In this document: positions 50,548-60,704 of the stretch, one piece after another
Numbering within the stretch: the stretch's first letter is position 1
Layout: every line of letters begins with the position of its first letter
NCBI GenBank assembly: GCA_012026885.1
Contig: VEPL01000027.1
Location: 116,415-180,414 of the forward strand
Origin: Betaproteobacteria bacterium
GTDB taxonomy: Bacteria > Pseudomonadota > Gammaproteobacteria > Burkholderiales > Rhodocyclaceae
Direction of reading: 5' to 3'
Length of the DNA: 64,000 bases
Position numbers and translations under genes: made by a program
Notes under the pieces: model-generated
Database searches by the model: none
What the model was told of the DNA's origin: nothing
The model's input: only the letters and a program-made list of their open reading frames with translations

Positions 50548-50575
50548 TTGGCAACGCGTGACGTTTTTCTGTAAA
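50548..50575 (+). promoter_or_regulatory. Candidate sigma-70 promoter of hfq
   Basis: TTGGCA (50548-50553), a 16-base spacer and TGTAAA (50570-50575). The predicted start near 50583 gives a short leader before ATG 50613. Hfq probably has this promoter in addition to read-through from der. Confidence 0.45.
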
Positions 50576-50612
50576 TTCGGTTTTCGATAACAACACACAT
50601 GGAGTCCACACC

Positions 50613-50849
50613 ATGAGCAACAAAGGGCAACTCTTACAAGACCCGTTCCTCAACGCCCTGCGCCGCGAGCACATCCCCGTTTCAATCTATCTGGTCAACG
50701 GCATCAAGCTCCAGGGCCAGGTCGAATCCTTCGACCAGTACGTCGTCCTGCTCAAGAACACCGTTACCCAGATGGTCTACAAGCACGCCATCTCCACGGT
50801 CGTCCCCGCGCGCCCGGTCAATCTCCAGCAAGAACAGGCCGCGGAATAG
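50613..50849 (+). CDS. hfq: RNA chaperone Hfq
   Basis: 78 residues; Sm1 ([26 protein letters not shown]) and Sm2 ([12 protein letters not shown]) motifs complete. The hexamer pairs small RNAs with mRNAs. Short C-terminal tail, as usual in betaproteobacteria. GGAGTCCACACC precedes the ATG. Confidence 0.98.
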   Translation: MSNKGQLLQDPFLNALRREHIPVSIYLVNGIKLQGQVESFDQYVVLLKNTVTQMVYKHAISTVVPARPVNLQQEQAAE

Positions 50850-50864
50850 TCGCTTTTCTCGACA

Positions 50865-50888
50865 GGACCGGCTTCTTGCAGCCGGTCC
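50865..50888 (+). other. Hairpin between hfq and hflX
   Basis: A perfect 8-base stem GGACCGGC/GCCGGTCC with an 8-base loop (TTCTTGCA). No T-run follows, so it may attenuate, process or protect the hfq mRNA rather than terminate it. Confidence 0.55.
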
Positions 50889-50913
50889 GCAACCCACGTT
50901 TCAGGAATTCCCG

Positions 50914-52068
50914 GTGATCGAGCGGCCCGCCGCCGGCGAACGCGCGGTGATCGTCCAACTCGACTTCGGCCAGGCTGACATCGCCGACGAACTGGAGGAA
51001 GTCCGCCTGCTCGCCGAATCGGCGGGCGGTATCGTGGTCGCCGAGGTCAGCGGCCGCCGCCACAGCCCCGATCCGCGCACCTTCGCCGGCAAGGGCAAGG
51101 TCGATGAGATCGCGGCCACGCTCGCTGCTGCCGGCGCCGACCTGGTGATCTTCAACCACGAACTGTCGCCGGTGCAGGAACGCAATCTCGAGCGCGAACT
51201 CCAATGTCGCGTGATCGACCGCACCGCCCTGATCCTCGATATCTTCGCCCTGCGCGCCGCCAGCGCCGAGGGCAAGCTGCAGGTCGAGCTGGCCCAGCTC
51301 GAGCATTTGTCGACCCGGCTGGTGCGCGGCTGGACTCACCTCGAGCGCCAGCGAGGCGGCATCGGCCTGCGCGGCCCCGGCGAAACCCAGCTCGAAACCG
51401 ACCGGCGGCTTCTCGGCAACCGGGTCAAGCTGCTCAAGGAACGCCTCGAACGCCTTTCCCGTCAGCGTGGCGTCCAGCGCAAGGCGCGCCGGCGCGGAGA
51501 CGTCCTCAACGTGTCGCTGGTGGGCTATACCAATGCCGGCAAGTCGACCCTGTTCAATGCGCTGACCAAAGCCGGCGTTTATGCGGCCGACCAGTTGTTC
51601 GCCACCCTCGACACGACCTCACGCAAGTTGTGGATCGAAGGCGCCGGCAGCATTGTCATTTCCGACACCGTCGGCTTCATCCGTGCCCTGCCACACGCGC
51701 TGGTCGATGCCTTCCACGCGACGCTGGAAGCGGCGACGGACGCCGATTTGTTGCTCCACGTCGTCGATAGCGCCAGCCACGCGCGCGACGAGCAGATGGC
51801 CGAAGTCGGCAAGGTGCTCGCGGAGATCGGTGCCGACTGCGTGCCGCAGATCACGGTGTGGAACAAGATCGACCTGACCGACGCCGGGCCAGGGGTCGAA
51901 CGGGACGACTATGGTAATATCGCGCGCGTTCGCGTCAGCGCGCGGTCAGGCGAAGGGCTGGACCTGCTGCGTGGCGCCCTGGCCGAGCGGGCAACGGTCA
52001 GGGCAGAGAGTCGCCGGCAGGCGGTCGCCGATGCCGGGCACGCGCAACGACAGGAAGCGACCAACTGA
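50914..52068 (+). CDS. hflX: Ribosome-splitting GTPase HflX
   Basis: 384 residues from GTG 50914. The N-terminal HflX domain contains DPRTFAGKGKVDEI, the linker RGGIGLRGPGETQLETDRR is the family signature, and the GTPase domain has GYTNAGKS (204-211), DTVGFIRALPHALVDAF and NKID. Splits stalled 70S ribosomes. It lies between hfq and hflK in the classical order. Confidence 0.95.
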   Translation: MIERPAAGERAVIVQLDFGQADIADELEEVRLLAESAGGIVVAEVSGRRHSPDPRTFAGKGKVDEIAATLAAAGADLVIFNHELSPVQERNLERELQCRVIDRTALILDIFALRAASAEGKLQVELAQLEHLSTRLVRGWTHLERQRGGIGLRGPGETQLETDRRLLGNRVKLLKERLERLSRQRGVQRKARRRGDVLNVSLVGYTNAGKSTLFNALTKAGVYAADQLFATLDTTSRKLWIEGAGSIVISDTVGFIRALPHALVDAFHATLEAATDADLLLHVVDSASHARDEQMAEVGKVLAEIGADCVPQITVWNKIDLTDAGPGVERDDYGNIARVRVSARSGEGLDLLRGALAERATVRAESRRQAVADAGHAQRQEATN

Positions 52069-52105
52069 TTCAACCCACAAGATGATCCCGACACTAGGAA
52101 TATTC

Positions 52106-53401
52106 ATGTCTCTCAACGACCCGCAATGGGGCAACCGCGGTGGCGACGGCGACAAGCCGGATGGCGGCGGACGGCGACCCAACCAGGGGCCGCCCGATCT
52201 CGAGGAGCTTTGGCGCGACTTCAACCGCAAGCTCAACGGCATGCTCGGCAACAAGCGCGGCGGCGGTGGCAACGGGGGCGGCGGCGACGGCCCGCGCATG
52301 CCGCAGATCGACATCAATCCGCGCTTCCTCGGCGGCGGTATCGGCGTCCTGGTGGCGCTCGTCCTGGTCGTCTGGCTGGCTTCCGGCTTCTACATCGTCG
52401 ACGCATCGCAGCGCGGCATCGTGCTCCAGTTCGGCAAGTACAAGGAGGCCACCGAGCCCGGCCTGCGCTGGCGCCTCCCGTATCCGATCCAGTCGCACGA
52501 ACTGGTCAACCTGACCGGCGTGCGCACCATCGAGATCGGTTATCGCGGCAGCGAGCGCAATAAGGTGCTCAAGGAAGCCTTGATGCTGACCGATGACGAG
52601 AACATTGTGAACATCCAGTTCGCGGTGCAGTACATCCTCAAGGATCCGGTCGAGTACCTGTTCAACAACCGCCATCCCGACGATGCCGTCATGGGTGCGG
52701 CCGAGACGGCGGTGCGCGAGATCGTCGGCAAGAGCAAGATGGATTTCGTGCTCTACGAGGGGCGCGAACAGATCGCCGCGCAGGCGTCCAAGCTGATGCA
52801 GGAGATCCTCGACCGCTACAAGGCGGGCATCCTGATTTCCAAGGTGACGATGCAGAATGCGCAGCCGCCCGAGCAGGTGCAGGCGGCCTTCGATGACGCG
52901 GTCAAGGCCGGCCAGGATCGCGAACGCCAGAAAAACGAGGGCCAGGCCTACGCCAACGACGTCATTCCCAAGGCTAAAGGCACGGCCGCGCGCCTCATGG
53001 AGGAGGCGAACGGCTACAAGCAACGCGTCATCTCGACCGCCGAGGGTGATGCGTCGCGCTTCCGCCAGATCCAGAACGAATACGCCAAGGCACCCGAGGT
53101 GACCCGCCAGCGCATGTACCTGGAGACCATGCAGCAGGTTTATTCCAATACCAGCAAGGTTCTCGTCGACGCCAAGGGCCAGGGCAACCTGCTCTACCTG
53201 CCGCTCGACAAGCTGATGCAGGCCGCCGGTGCCGCCACGGCGGCGCAGAGCGGCAGCACTGAAATCGCGGCACCGTCATCGGCGCCGCGTTCCCCGTCGC
53301 CGGTTTCAGGCGAAACGCCGCCGCAACTCGATACCTCGCTGAGCAACCAGCAGCGGCCGCGCGAACCCTCGCTGCGTTCGCGTGACCGGGAGTCCCGCTG
53401 A
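52106..53401 (+). CDS. hflK: HflK subunit of the FtsH modulator complex
   Basis: 431 residues. A Gly-rich cytoplasmic N-terminus (residues 9-65), one membrane segment (about 76-96) and a periplasmic SPFH domain with QRGIVLQFGKYKEATEPGLRW, then a long helical region and a disordered Ser/Pro-rich end. Forms the HflKC cage around FtsH. ATG 52106 has AGGAA 5 bases upstream. Its stop overlaps hflC by one base. Confidence 0.96.
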   Translation: MSLNDPQWGNRGGDGDKPDGGGRRPNQGPPDLEELWRDFNRKLNGMLGNKRGGGGNGGGGDGPRMPQIDINPRFLGGGIGVLVALVLVVWLASGFYIVDASQRGIVLQFGKYKEATEPGLRWRLPYPIQSHELVNLTGVRTIEIGYRGSERNKVLKEALMLTDDENIVNIQFAVQYILKDPVEYLFNNRHPDDAVMGAAETAVREIVGKSKMDFVLYEGREQIAAQASKLMQEILDRYKAGILISKVTMQNAQPPEQVQAAFDDAVKAGQDRERQKNEGQAYANDVIPKAKGTAARLMEEANGYKQRVISTAEGDASRFRQIQNEYAKAPEVTRQRMYLETMQQVYSNTSKVLVDAKGQGNLLYLPLDKLMQAAGAATAAQSGSTEIAAPSSAPRSPSPVSGETPPQLDTSLSNQQRPREPSLRSRDRESR

Positions 53402-54288
53402 TGAAATCCCAGGCCAATTTCCTCGGCGCGCTCGTCCTCGTCGTCCTCGTCGCTCTCGCTTCGTCGATCTTCACCGTCGACCAGCGCCAGTTCGCCATCG
53501 TCTTCCAGCTCGGTGAAGTCAAGCGCGTGATGGATGAACCCGGCCTCTACTTCAAGGTGCCGATGGTCCAGAACGTCCGCTTCTTCGACAAGCGCATCCT
53601 TACCCTTGACAACGGCGAGCCGGAGCGCTTCATCACCTCCGAGAAGAAGAACGTTCTGGTCGATTCATACGTCAAGTGGCGCATTGTCGACCCCAAGCTC
53701 TACTACGTGTCGGTCGGCGGCGACGAGTCGCGCGCCAAGACGCGTCTCAACCAGACTGTCAACGCCGGCCTACGCGAGGAGTTCGGCAAGCGCACCGTGC
53801 ATGACGTGGTGTCCGGCGAGCGCGACCGGATCATGGAGGACATGCGGGTCAAGGCCGACACCGACGCGCGCACGATCGGGGTCCAGATCGTCGATGTCCG
53901 CCTGAAGCGGGTCGAGTTGCCGAACGAGGTCAGCGAAGCCGTTTACCGCCGCATGGAGGCGGAGCGCAAGCGGGTCGCCAACGAACTGCGTTCCGAGGGC
54001 GCCGCCGAGGCTGAGAAGATCCGTGCCGACGCCGACCGCCAGCGTGAGGTCATCGTCGCCAACGCCTACCGCGACGCCCAGAAGATCAAGGGCGAGGGCG
54101 ATGCCATCGCGACCGCGACCTACGCCCAAGCCTTCGGCCAGAATCCCGAGTTCTATGCCTTCTACCGCAGCCTCGAGGCCTACCGCAGCAGCTTCAAGGG
54201 GCGCAACGACCTTCTCGTCGTCGAGCCCGGCTCGGATTTCTTCAAGTACATGAAGGGAACCGGGCGCGGAAACGACAAGGGCAAATGA
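53401..54288 (+). CDS. hflC: HflC subunit of the FtsH modulator complex
   Basis: 295 residues with an N-terminal membrane anchor (about 5-24), an SPFH domain ([23 protein letters not shown]) and a long helix ([20 protein letters not shown]). Partner of HflK. Overlaps the next small gene by 4 bases. Confidence 0.97.
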   Translation: MKSQANFLGALVLVVLVALASSIFTVDQRQFAIVFQLGEVKRVMDEPGLYFKVPMVQNVRFFDKRILTLDNGEPERFITSEKKNVLVDSYVKWRIVDPKLYYVSVGGDESRAKTRLNQTVNAGLREEFGKRTVHDVVSGERDRIMEDMRVKADTDARTIGVQIVDVRLKRVELPNEVSEAVYRRMEAERKRVANELRSEGAAEAEKIRADADRQREVIVANAYRDAQKIKGEGDAIATATYAQAFGQNPEFYAFYRSLEAYRSSFKGRNDLLVVEPGSDFFKYMKGTGRGNDKGK

Positions 54289-54470
54289 CCTCGACGCTGC
54301 TGCTGGCCTTCGCGCTGATGCTGGTGCTCGAAGGCCTGATGCCCTTCGTCGCGCCCTCGGTGTGGCGCGAAACCTTTCGCCGCCTGGTCGAGATGTCCGA
54401 CGGCCAGATCCGCTTTGTCGGCCTGACGTCGATGATCATCGGACTGGTCCTCCTGATGGTGCTTTCATGA
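54285..54470 (+). CDS. DUF2065 small membrane protein
   Basis: 61 residues with two membrane segments (about 4-22 and 42-60) and the conserved [19 protein letters not shown]. Function unknown; nearly always found downstream of hflC in proteobacteria. ATGA overlaps at both ends couple it to hflC and hisZ. Confidence 0.88.
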   Translation: MTSTLLLAFALMLVLEGLMPFVAPSVWRETFRRLVEMSDGQIRFVGLTSMIIGLVLLMVLS

Positions 54471-55621
54471 ACTGGCTACTACCCGAGCACATCGCGGATG
54501 CTCTTCCGGCCGAGGCCGCCCGTATCGAAGGCTTGCGCCGCATCCTGCTCGACCACTTCCGCGCGCACGGCTTCGAGTTCGTCATGCCGCCGCTCGTCGA
54601 ATATCTCGATTCGCTGCTGACCGGCGCTGGCCAGGACCTCAAGCTGCGCACCTTCAAGCTTTCCGACCAGCTGTCCGGGCGGACGCTCGGCGTCCGCGCC
54701 GACATCACGCCACAGGCTGCCCGTATCGACGCGCACCTGCTGAACCATGCCGGTGTCACCCGCCTGTGTTACTGCGGGAGCGTCCTGCACACCCTGCCGG
54801 CAACGCTGTCCGCCAGCCGCGAACTGCTCCAGGTCGGCGCCGAACTCTACGGCCATGCCGGCATCGAGGCCGACCTCGCGGTGATCCGCCTGATGGCCGG
54901 TGCGCTTGCCCGCATCGGCGTACCGCTGAGCCGGGTCGACCTCGGCCACGTCGGCATCTTCCGGGCGCTAGCTGCGGCCGCCGGGATGGACAGCGCTGCC
55001 GAGGAAGCCGTGCTTGCGCTGCTGCAGGTCAAGGACGTTCCCGGCCTTGCCGAAGCCTGTACCGGTGTGGCCTCGCCCTGGCGCGAGGCGTTGCTGGCCC
55101 TGCCGGGGCTCTACGGCGGTGCCGACGTGCTCGAGCGGGCGGCGGCGACCCTCCCGGCCCTGCCGGCCATCGCGGAGGCACTGGCCGGGCTTCGTCACCT
55201 CGTCGCGGCGGCGCCTGAATTGCCGTTCTCGATCGACCTGTCCGACCTGCGCGGCTACCATTACCACAACGGCGTCGTCTTCGCCGCGTATTGTCCCGGC
55301 TATCCCGCCGCGCTCGCCCTCGGCGGCCGCTACGATGGTGCCGGCCGCGCCTTCGGGCGCGAGCGGCCGGCGACCGGCTTCTCGCTCGATCTGCGCGAGG
55401 CAGCGCGCCTGGCGCCGGCAGAAGCCGGACGGGATGCCATCCTGGCGCCGGCGGCCGGGCACGACGCGGAACTTGCGGCGACCATCGCCGCGTTGCGCGA
55501 ACAAGGCGAGGTGGTCGTCGAACTGCTGCCGGGGGAGGCGGCGTGCGAAGGGCCGGTCTGTGACCGCAAGCTCGTCCGCGTCGGGGAACGCTGGATCATC
55601 GAAGCAATGCAAGAGGATTAG
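54467..55621 (+). CDS. hisZ: ATP phosphoribosyltransferase regulatory subunit HisZ
   Basis: 384 residues. A HisS-like class II fold ([60 protein letters not shown]) without the anticodon domain or the full synthetase motifs. It activates the short form of HisG in histidine synthesis; hisG is not in this window. I chose ATG 54467 for the [14 protein letters not shown] start. It is followed by purA 5 bases later, a typical betaproteobacterial pairing. Confidence 0.95.
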   Translation: MNWLLPEHIADALPAEAARIEGLRRILLDHFRAHGFEFVMPPLVEYLDSLLTGAGQDLKLRTFKLSDQLSGRTLGVRADITPQAARIDAHLLNHAGVTRLCYCGSVLHTLPATLSASRELLQVGAELYGHAGIEADLAVIRLMAGALARIGVPLSRVDLGHVGIFRALAAAAGMDSAAEEAVLALLQVKDVPGLAEACTGVASPWREALLALPGLYGGADVLERAAATLPALPAIAEALAGLRHLVAAAPELPFSIDLSDLRGYHYHNGVVFAAYCPGYPAALALGGRYDGAGRAFGRERPATGFSLDLREAARLAPAEAGRDAILAPAAGHDAELAATIAALREQGEVVVELLPGEAACEGPVCDRKLVRVGERWIIEAMQED

Positions 55622-55626
55622 AAAAA

Positions 55627-56934
<1,308 letters not shown>

Positions 56935-56959
56935 GCGCAGCCGCGAGGCTGCTGCGGTC

Positions 56960-56983
56960 AACGGGCCGGAATGGCCCGTTTTC
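56960..56983 (+). terminator. Rho-independent terminator after purA
   Basis: A perfect 8-base stem AACGGGCC/GGCCCGTT with loop GGAAT, then TTC. A further hairpin GCAGCC-GCGA-GGCTGC lies just upstream at 56937-56952. Confidence 0.75.
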
Positions 56984-56993
56984 GCGCCTGCCG

Positions 56994-57389
56994 TCAGCGG
57001 TAAACCCGCTGCCAGCCTTCGGGGCAATAGCTGACGTCCGGATAGTAGAGGCCGGCGGATCCGCAATAACTCCAGTAGGCCTGCTCAGGCGCGCGATAGA
57101 CCGGTGCGGGCGGGGCGACGTAGACCCGCGGTGCCGGGGGTGCCGCCCACGCTGCTGCGCCGGCCGCGAGCCCGGCGATGGCCAGGATGGCAGCGGGGCC
57201 GACCCAGCGGTTATGGCGCCGGTGTTCGTCCCGGTAGTCGCGCCGGTAGTCATCACGATGGCCGCGGTACTCATGGCGCGGGCCGTCGTAGTATCCACGA
57301 TGGCCGTCGCGGTCGGCGAAGACGGGAGCCGACGCCGTGCCGAGGACAACGGCGAGTGCGAGGCAGAGGGTGCGGACGGGCTTGGTCAT
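56994..57389 (-). CDS. Small exported Arg/His/Tyr/Pro-rich protein, unknown
   Basis: 131 residues from ATG 57389. A signal peptide (MTKPVRTLCLALAVVLGTASAPVFA) is followed by a highly charged stretch rich in Arg, His, Asp and Tyr (DGHRGYYDGPRHEYRGHRDD-like), a hydrophobic Ala/Gly segment (about 78-95) and a Pro/Val/Tyr region ending PDVSYCPEGWQRVYR. The end resembles small YXW/PXPV-type envelope proteins of betaproteobacteria. Function unknown; metal or polymer binding is a guess. Convergent with purA. Confidence 0.7.
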   Translation of the reverse strand: MTKPVRTLCLALAVVLGTASAPVFADRDGHRGYYDGPRHEYRGHRDDYRRDYRDEHRRHNRWVGPAAILAIAGLAAGAAAWAAPPAPRVYVAPPAPVYRAPEQAYWSYCGSAGLYYPDVSYCPEGWQRVYR

Positions 57390-57563
57390 GATCGGTTCTC
57401 GTTGGGTGATGAGCCGAATAACGCGCGTCGCTCCCCGACGATGACCACTGCCCCCGGCGCCTTTGTGTGCAATTGTTACAGGGGCGCCGAGTCGGCTGTG
57501 CGACAATCAACTTGCCGCAGGTACCGCGTGTGCCGCGGTCTACCGGAATACGCCCCCGGAAAC

Positions 57564-57592
57564 GAAAAAAGGCCTCGCATGTGCAAGGCCTT
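57564..57592 (-). terminator. Rho-independent terminator after tRNA-Leu
   Basis: On the minus strand an AAGGCCT/AGGCCTT stem with a 10-base loop is followed by a T-run of six (TTTTTTCG). It starts 13 bases beyond the CCA end of the tRNA. Confidence 0.85.
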
Positions 57593-57604
57593 CATCGAAA
57601 TCGC

Positions 57605-57689
<85 letters not shown>

Positions 57690-57709
57690 ACAGGTGCGAA
57701 GAGCCGCGA

Positions 57710-57737
57710 ATTATAAAGAAAGAACTCAGCATGTCAA
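57710..57737 (-). promoter_or_regulatory. Consensus sigma-70 promoter of tRNA-Leu, overlapping the rnr start
   Basis: On the minus strand: TTGACA (57737-57732), a 16-base spacer and TATAAT (57715-57710). Both hexamers are perfect. The -35 box lies in codons 1-3 of rnr (ATGTCAAG on the plus strand). The predicted start near 57703 gives a short 5' leader. Confidence 0.85.
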
Positions 57738-59971
57738 GAAAGAAACCCTCCAGAATCCGTCGTGCCGACCCCTTTTACGAGCGGGAAGCGGCACGCTACG
57801 ACCAGCCGCTGCCATCCCGCGAATACATCGCGCAAATGCTCGAGGAGGAAGGCCGGCCGGTCACCTTCGCCGAACTATGCGGCCTGCTCGACATTGCCGG
57901 CAGCGAGCGCGAGATGTTCCAGCGCCGCCTCGGCGCGATGGAGCGCGAAGGCCAGTTGATGCGTAACCGCAAAGGTGCCTACATCCTGCCCGAACGGGCC
58001 AGCCTGACGCCGGGCAAGGTCCAGGGCCACCCGGATGGCTACGGCTTCCTGATCCCCGACGACGGTAGTGCCGACATCTTTCTCGACCAGCACCAGATGG
58101 GCAAGGTGCTGCACGGCGACCGCGCCCTGGTGCGCGTCACCGGACTCGACCGCAAGGGCCGTCCCGAGGGGAGCATCGTCGAGGTTACCGAGCGCGCCAA
58201 CACCCGCGTTGTCGGCCGCGTCTTCGTTGAGCACGGCGTCGTCTTCGTCGTGCCCGAGAACAAGCGCATCGCCCAGGACATCCTCGTGCCGCCCGACAAG
58301 AAGGCGAAGATCAAGGCGCAGGCCGGGCAGGTGGTGATGGTCGACATCATCGAACAGCCCTCCAAGCTCTCCAAGCCGATCGGACGCATCAGCGAGGTGC
58401 TCGGAAACTACGCCGACCCCGGCATGGAAATCGAGATCGCCCTGAGGAAGCATGACCTGCCGTTCGAGTTCTCGAAGGCGGCGCTCGACGAGAACAAGGC
58501 GCTCGCCGACAAGGTCAGGAAGGCGGACCGCGAGGGGCGCGAGGACCTGCGCGAACTGCCGCTGGTCACCATCGACGGCGAGACGGCGCGCGATTTCGAC
58601 GATGCCGTCTTCTGCGCAAAGCAGGGCCGCGGCTGGCGCCTGGTCGTGGCAATCGCCGACGTCTCGCACTACGTCCGGCCGGGCATGGCGCTGGACAGGG
58701 AGGCGATGGAGCGCGGCAACTCGGTCTATTTCCCGCGCCGCGTCATCCCGATGCTGCCGGAGAAGCTCTCGAATGGCATCTGTTCGCTCAACCCCGATGT
58801 CGAGCGCCTGGCCATGGTCTGCGACATGGACATCAGCGCCTCGGGCAAGGTCGAGCACTACCAGTTCTACCCGGCCGTCTTCCGCTCGCACGCGCGCCTG
58901 ACCTACAACCTGGTCTGGTCGTGGCTGTCCGGCGAAAGCAAGCCGGACAACGACGTGCACCGCAGCGTGCTGCCGCACGTCGAGAATCTCTACAAGCTCT
59001 TCCACGCGCTGCACAAGGCGCGTGGCCAGCGCGGGGCGATCGATTTCGAGACGACCGAGACGCAGATGCTGTTCAATGAAAACGGCAAGATCGAGAACAT
59101 CATCCCGGTCGTGCGCAACGACGCCCACCGCATCATCGAGGAATGCATGCTGGCCGCCAACGTCTGCGCTTCCGATTTCCTCGCCGACCACCGGCAGACC
59201 TGCCTCTACCGCATCCACGCGGCGCCGGGCGACGAGAAGCTGAAGAACCTGAGGAGCTTCCTCGGCGAGTTCGGCCTCGCCATCGGCGGTGGCGACGATC
59301 CCAAGGCGAAGGACTACGCCAAGCTGCTCGAGCAGATCAAGCCGCGGCCGGATTTCCAGCTGCTGCAGACGGTGATGCTGCGCTCGCTCAAGCAGGCCAT
59401 GTACAGCCCCGACAACGTCGGCCACTTCGGTCTCGCCTACGAGCACTACACGCACTTCACCTCACCCATCCGCCGCTATCCCGACCTGCTCGTCCATCGC
59501 GCCATCAAGGCCGTGCTCGCCGGCGAAAAATACCAGCCGGGCGACTGGGAGGCGATCGGCCTGCACTGCTCGGCTACCGAGCGGCGTGCCGACGAGGCGA
59601 CGCGCGACGTCGAGAACTGGCTCAAGACTTTCTTTATGAAGGAACGCATCGGCGAGGAATTCGACGGCACCATCTCGGCGGTTACCGCCTTCGGCATCTT
59701 CGTCGCCCTCGACGCGGTCTATGTCGAGGGGCTGGTGCATGTCTCCGAACTGGGCGCCGACTATTTCCAGTTCGATGCGATCAAGCACCAGATGCTCGGC
59801 GAGCGCAGCGGCCAGCGCTACCGCCTCGGCGACCGCGTGCGTGTGCGCCTGGTGCGTGCCGACCTCGAATCCAACAAGATCGACTTCGTGCTCGCCGGGG
59901 AGCGCGGCGGGAAGATCGGGCGGACGGGCGGCGGCGGTCGACCGGAAAAACCGGCCAAAAAGCGGCGTTGA
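57731..59971 (+). CDS. rnr: Ribonuclease R
   Basis: 746 residues. An N-terminal HTH region, cold-shock domains (HPDGYGFLIPDDGSADIFL near 98-116), an RNB catalytic domain (about 255-590) with DGETARDFDDAV giving Asp282, Asp288, Asp290 and Asp291, an S1 domain (about 640-720) and a short basic tail. Degrades structured RNA 3' to 5'. I chose ATG 57731 (MSRKKPSRIRRADPF). The last dozen codons lie on the dispersed repeat. The promoter must overlap the divergent tRNA-Leu. Confidence 0.97.
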   Translation: MSRKKPSRIRRADPFYEREAARYDQPLPSREYIAQMLEEEGRPVTFAELCGLLDIAGSEREMFQRRLGAMEREGQLMRNRKGAYILPERASLTPGKVQGHPDGYGFLIPDDGSADIFLDQHQMGKVLHGDRALVRVTGLDRKGRPEGSIVEVTERANTRVVGRVFVEHGVVFVVPENKRIAQDILVPPDKKAKIKAQAGQVVMVDIIEQPSKLSKPIGRISEVLGNYADPGMEIEIALRKHDLPFEFSKAALDENKALADKVRKADREGREDLRELPLVTIDGETARDFDDAVFCAKQGRGWRLVVAIADVSHYVRPGMALDREAMERGNSVYFPRRVIPMLPEKLSNGICSLNPDVERLAMVCDMDISASGKVEHYQFYPAVFRSHARLTYNLVWSWLSGESKPDNDVHRSVLPHVENLYKLFHALHKARGQRGAIDFETTETQMLFNENGKIENIIPVVRNDAHRIIEECMLAANVCASDFLADHRQTCLYRIHAAPGDEKLKNLRSFLGEFGLAIGGGDDPKAKDYAKLLEQIKPRPDFQLLQTVMLRSLKQAMYSPDNVGHFGLAYEHYTHFTSPIRRYPDLLVHRAIKAVLAGEKYQPGDWEAIGLHCSATERRADEATRDVENWLKTFFMKERIGEEFDGTISAVTAFGIFVALDAVYVEGLVHVSELGADYFQFDAIKHQMLGERSGQRYRLGDRVRVRLVRADLESNKIDFVLAGERGGKIGRTGGGGRPEKPAKKRR
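59934..59960. repeat. Dispersed repeat copy C, inside the 3' end of rnr
   Basis: GCGGTCGACCGGAAAAACC followed by GGCCAAAA. It encodes part of the RNase R tail (GRPEKPAKK). The palindrome has one changed base at its right end compared with copies A and B. Confidence 0.5.
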
Positions 59972-59984
59972 CCGCGACGGCGGA

Positions 59985-60587
59985 TCAGGCGAGGTCGTCC
60001 GGGCTCGAAATCACGCGGATGGCCCCGCTTGCCATGTCGTAGACCCAGCCGTGCAGGCGCAGTTGTCTTGCCTTGAGTGCCGCGCTGACGAAGGGGTATT
60101 CCTGCAAATGCTCGAGCTGCAGGCGGACATTCTCATCGACGATCAGCCGGTGGCGGGTTTCCGGGTCAACTTCGCCGAGTTCTCCCTCGAGCCGCCGCTC
60201 CACGCGCGTCACGGCCTTCTGGGCATTGATCAGCCAGATCGGGATGTAGCGGTCGGCACCCGGGTCGGCGTCGAGCGCGCGGATGCCGCCGCAGCCGTAA
60301 TGCCCGCAGACGACGATGTCCGGAATGTGCAGGTGGGTGATCGAGAATTCGAGCACCGCCGACAGGTTCCAGTCGTTGGTGGCGACGATGTTGGCGACGT
60401 TGCGATGTACGAAAACCTCGCCGGCCTTAGTCTGCGTGATCGTGTTCACCGGTACCCGCGAGTCCGAGCAGCCGATCCACAGGACCGTCGGGTTCTGCGC
60501 CCGCGTCAGGTCGGCGAAATACGCCTTGTCCTGGTCGAATACTTCGGCGACGAAGCGGCGATTGCCGTCGAGCAGTGTCCTGATCAT
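59985..60587 (-). CDS. Beta-class carbonic anhydrase
   Basis: 200 residues. Zinc ligands are Cys40, His96 and Cys99 (IGCSDSR and CGHYGCGG), with the Asp42-Arg44 dyad. Interconverts CO2 and bicarbonate in the cytoplasm. ATG 60587 is the only plausible in-frame start, but the strong AAGGAG site (60618-60613) is 25 bases away and instead serves a six-codon ORF whose stop overlaps this start. Convergent with rnr. Confidence 0.95.
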   Translation of the reverse strand: MIRTLLDGNRRFVAEVFDQDKAYFADLTRAQNPTVLWIGCSDSRVPVNTITQTKAGEVFVHRNVANIVATNDWNLSAVLEFSITHLHIPDIVVCGHYGCGGIRALDADPGADRYIPIWLINAQKAVTRVERRLEGELGEVDPETRHRLIVDENVRLQLEHLQEYPFVSAALKARQLRLHGWVYDMASGAIRVISSPDDLA

Positions 60588-60604
60588 GGCGCCATGGCTT
60601 CCAT
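60584..60604 (-). CDS. Six-codon leader ORF (MEAMAP) overlapping the carbonic anhydrase start
   Basis: ATG at 60604-60602 with AAGGAG ending 8 bases upstream, then MEAMAP and TGA at 60586-60584. The TGA overlaps the carbonic anhydrase ATG (ATGA). It looks like a translational-coupling leader; translation is inferred, not shown. Confidence 0.45.
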   Translation of the reverse strand: MEAMAP

Positions 60605-60704
60605 GCCTGTCTCTCCTTTTGTTGTTGGCGCATGTTACCGCGGCGGGCGCCGGCGTGAACAGGGGCGGTGGTAGACTCGGGACCTTTCCCGCCCTTTTTT
60701 CCCC

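Noticed and set aside
54467..55621. hisZ as a second histidyl-tRNA synthetase
   Set aside because: It lacks the anticodon-binding domain and full synthetase motifs; its length and position before purA fit the HisG regulatory subunit.
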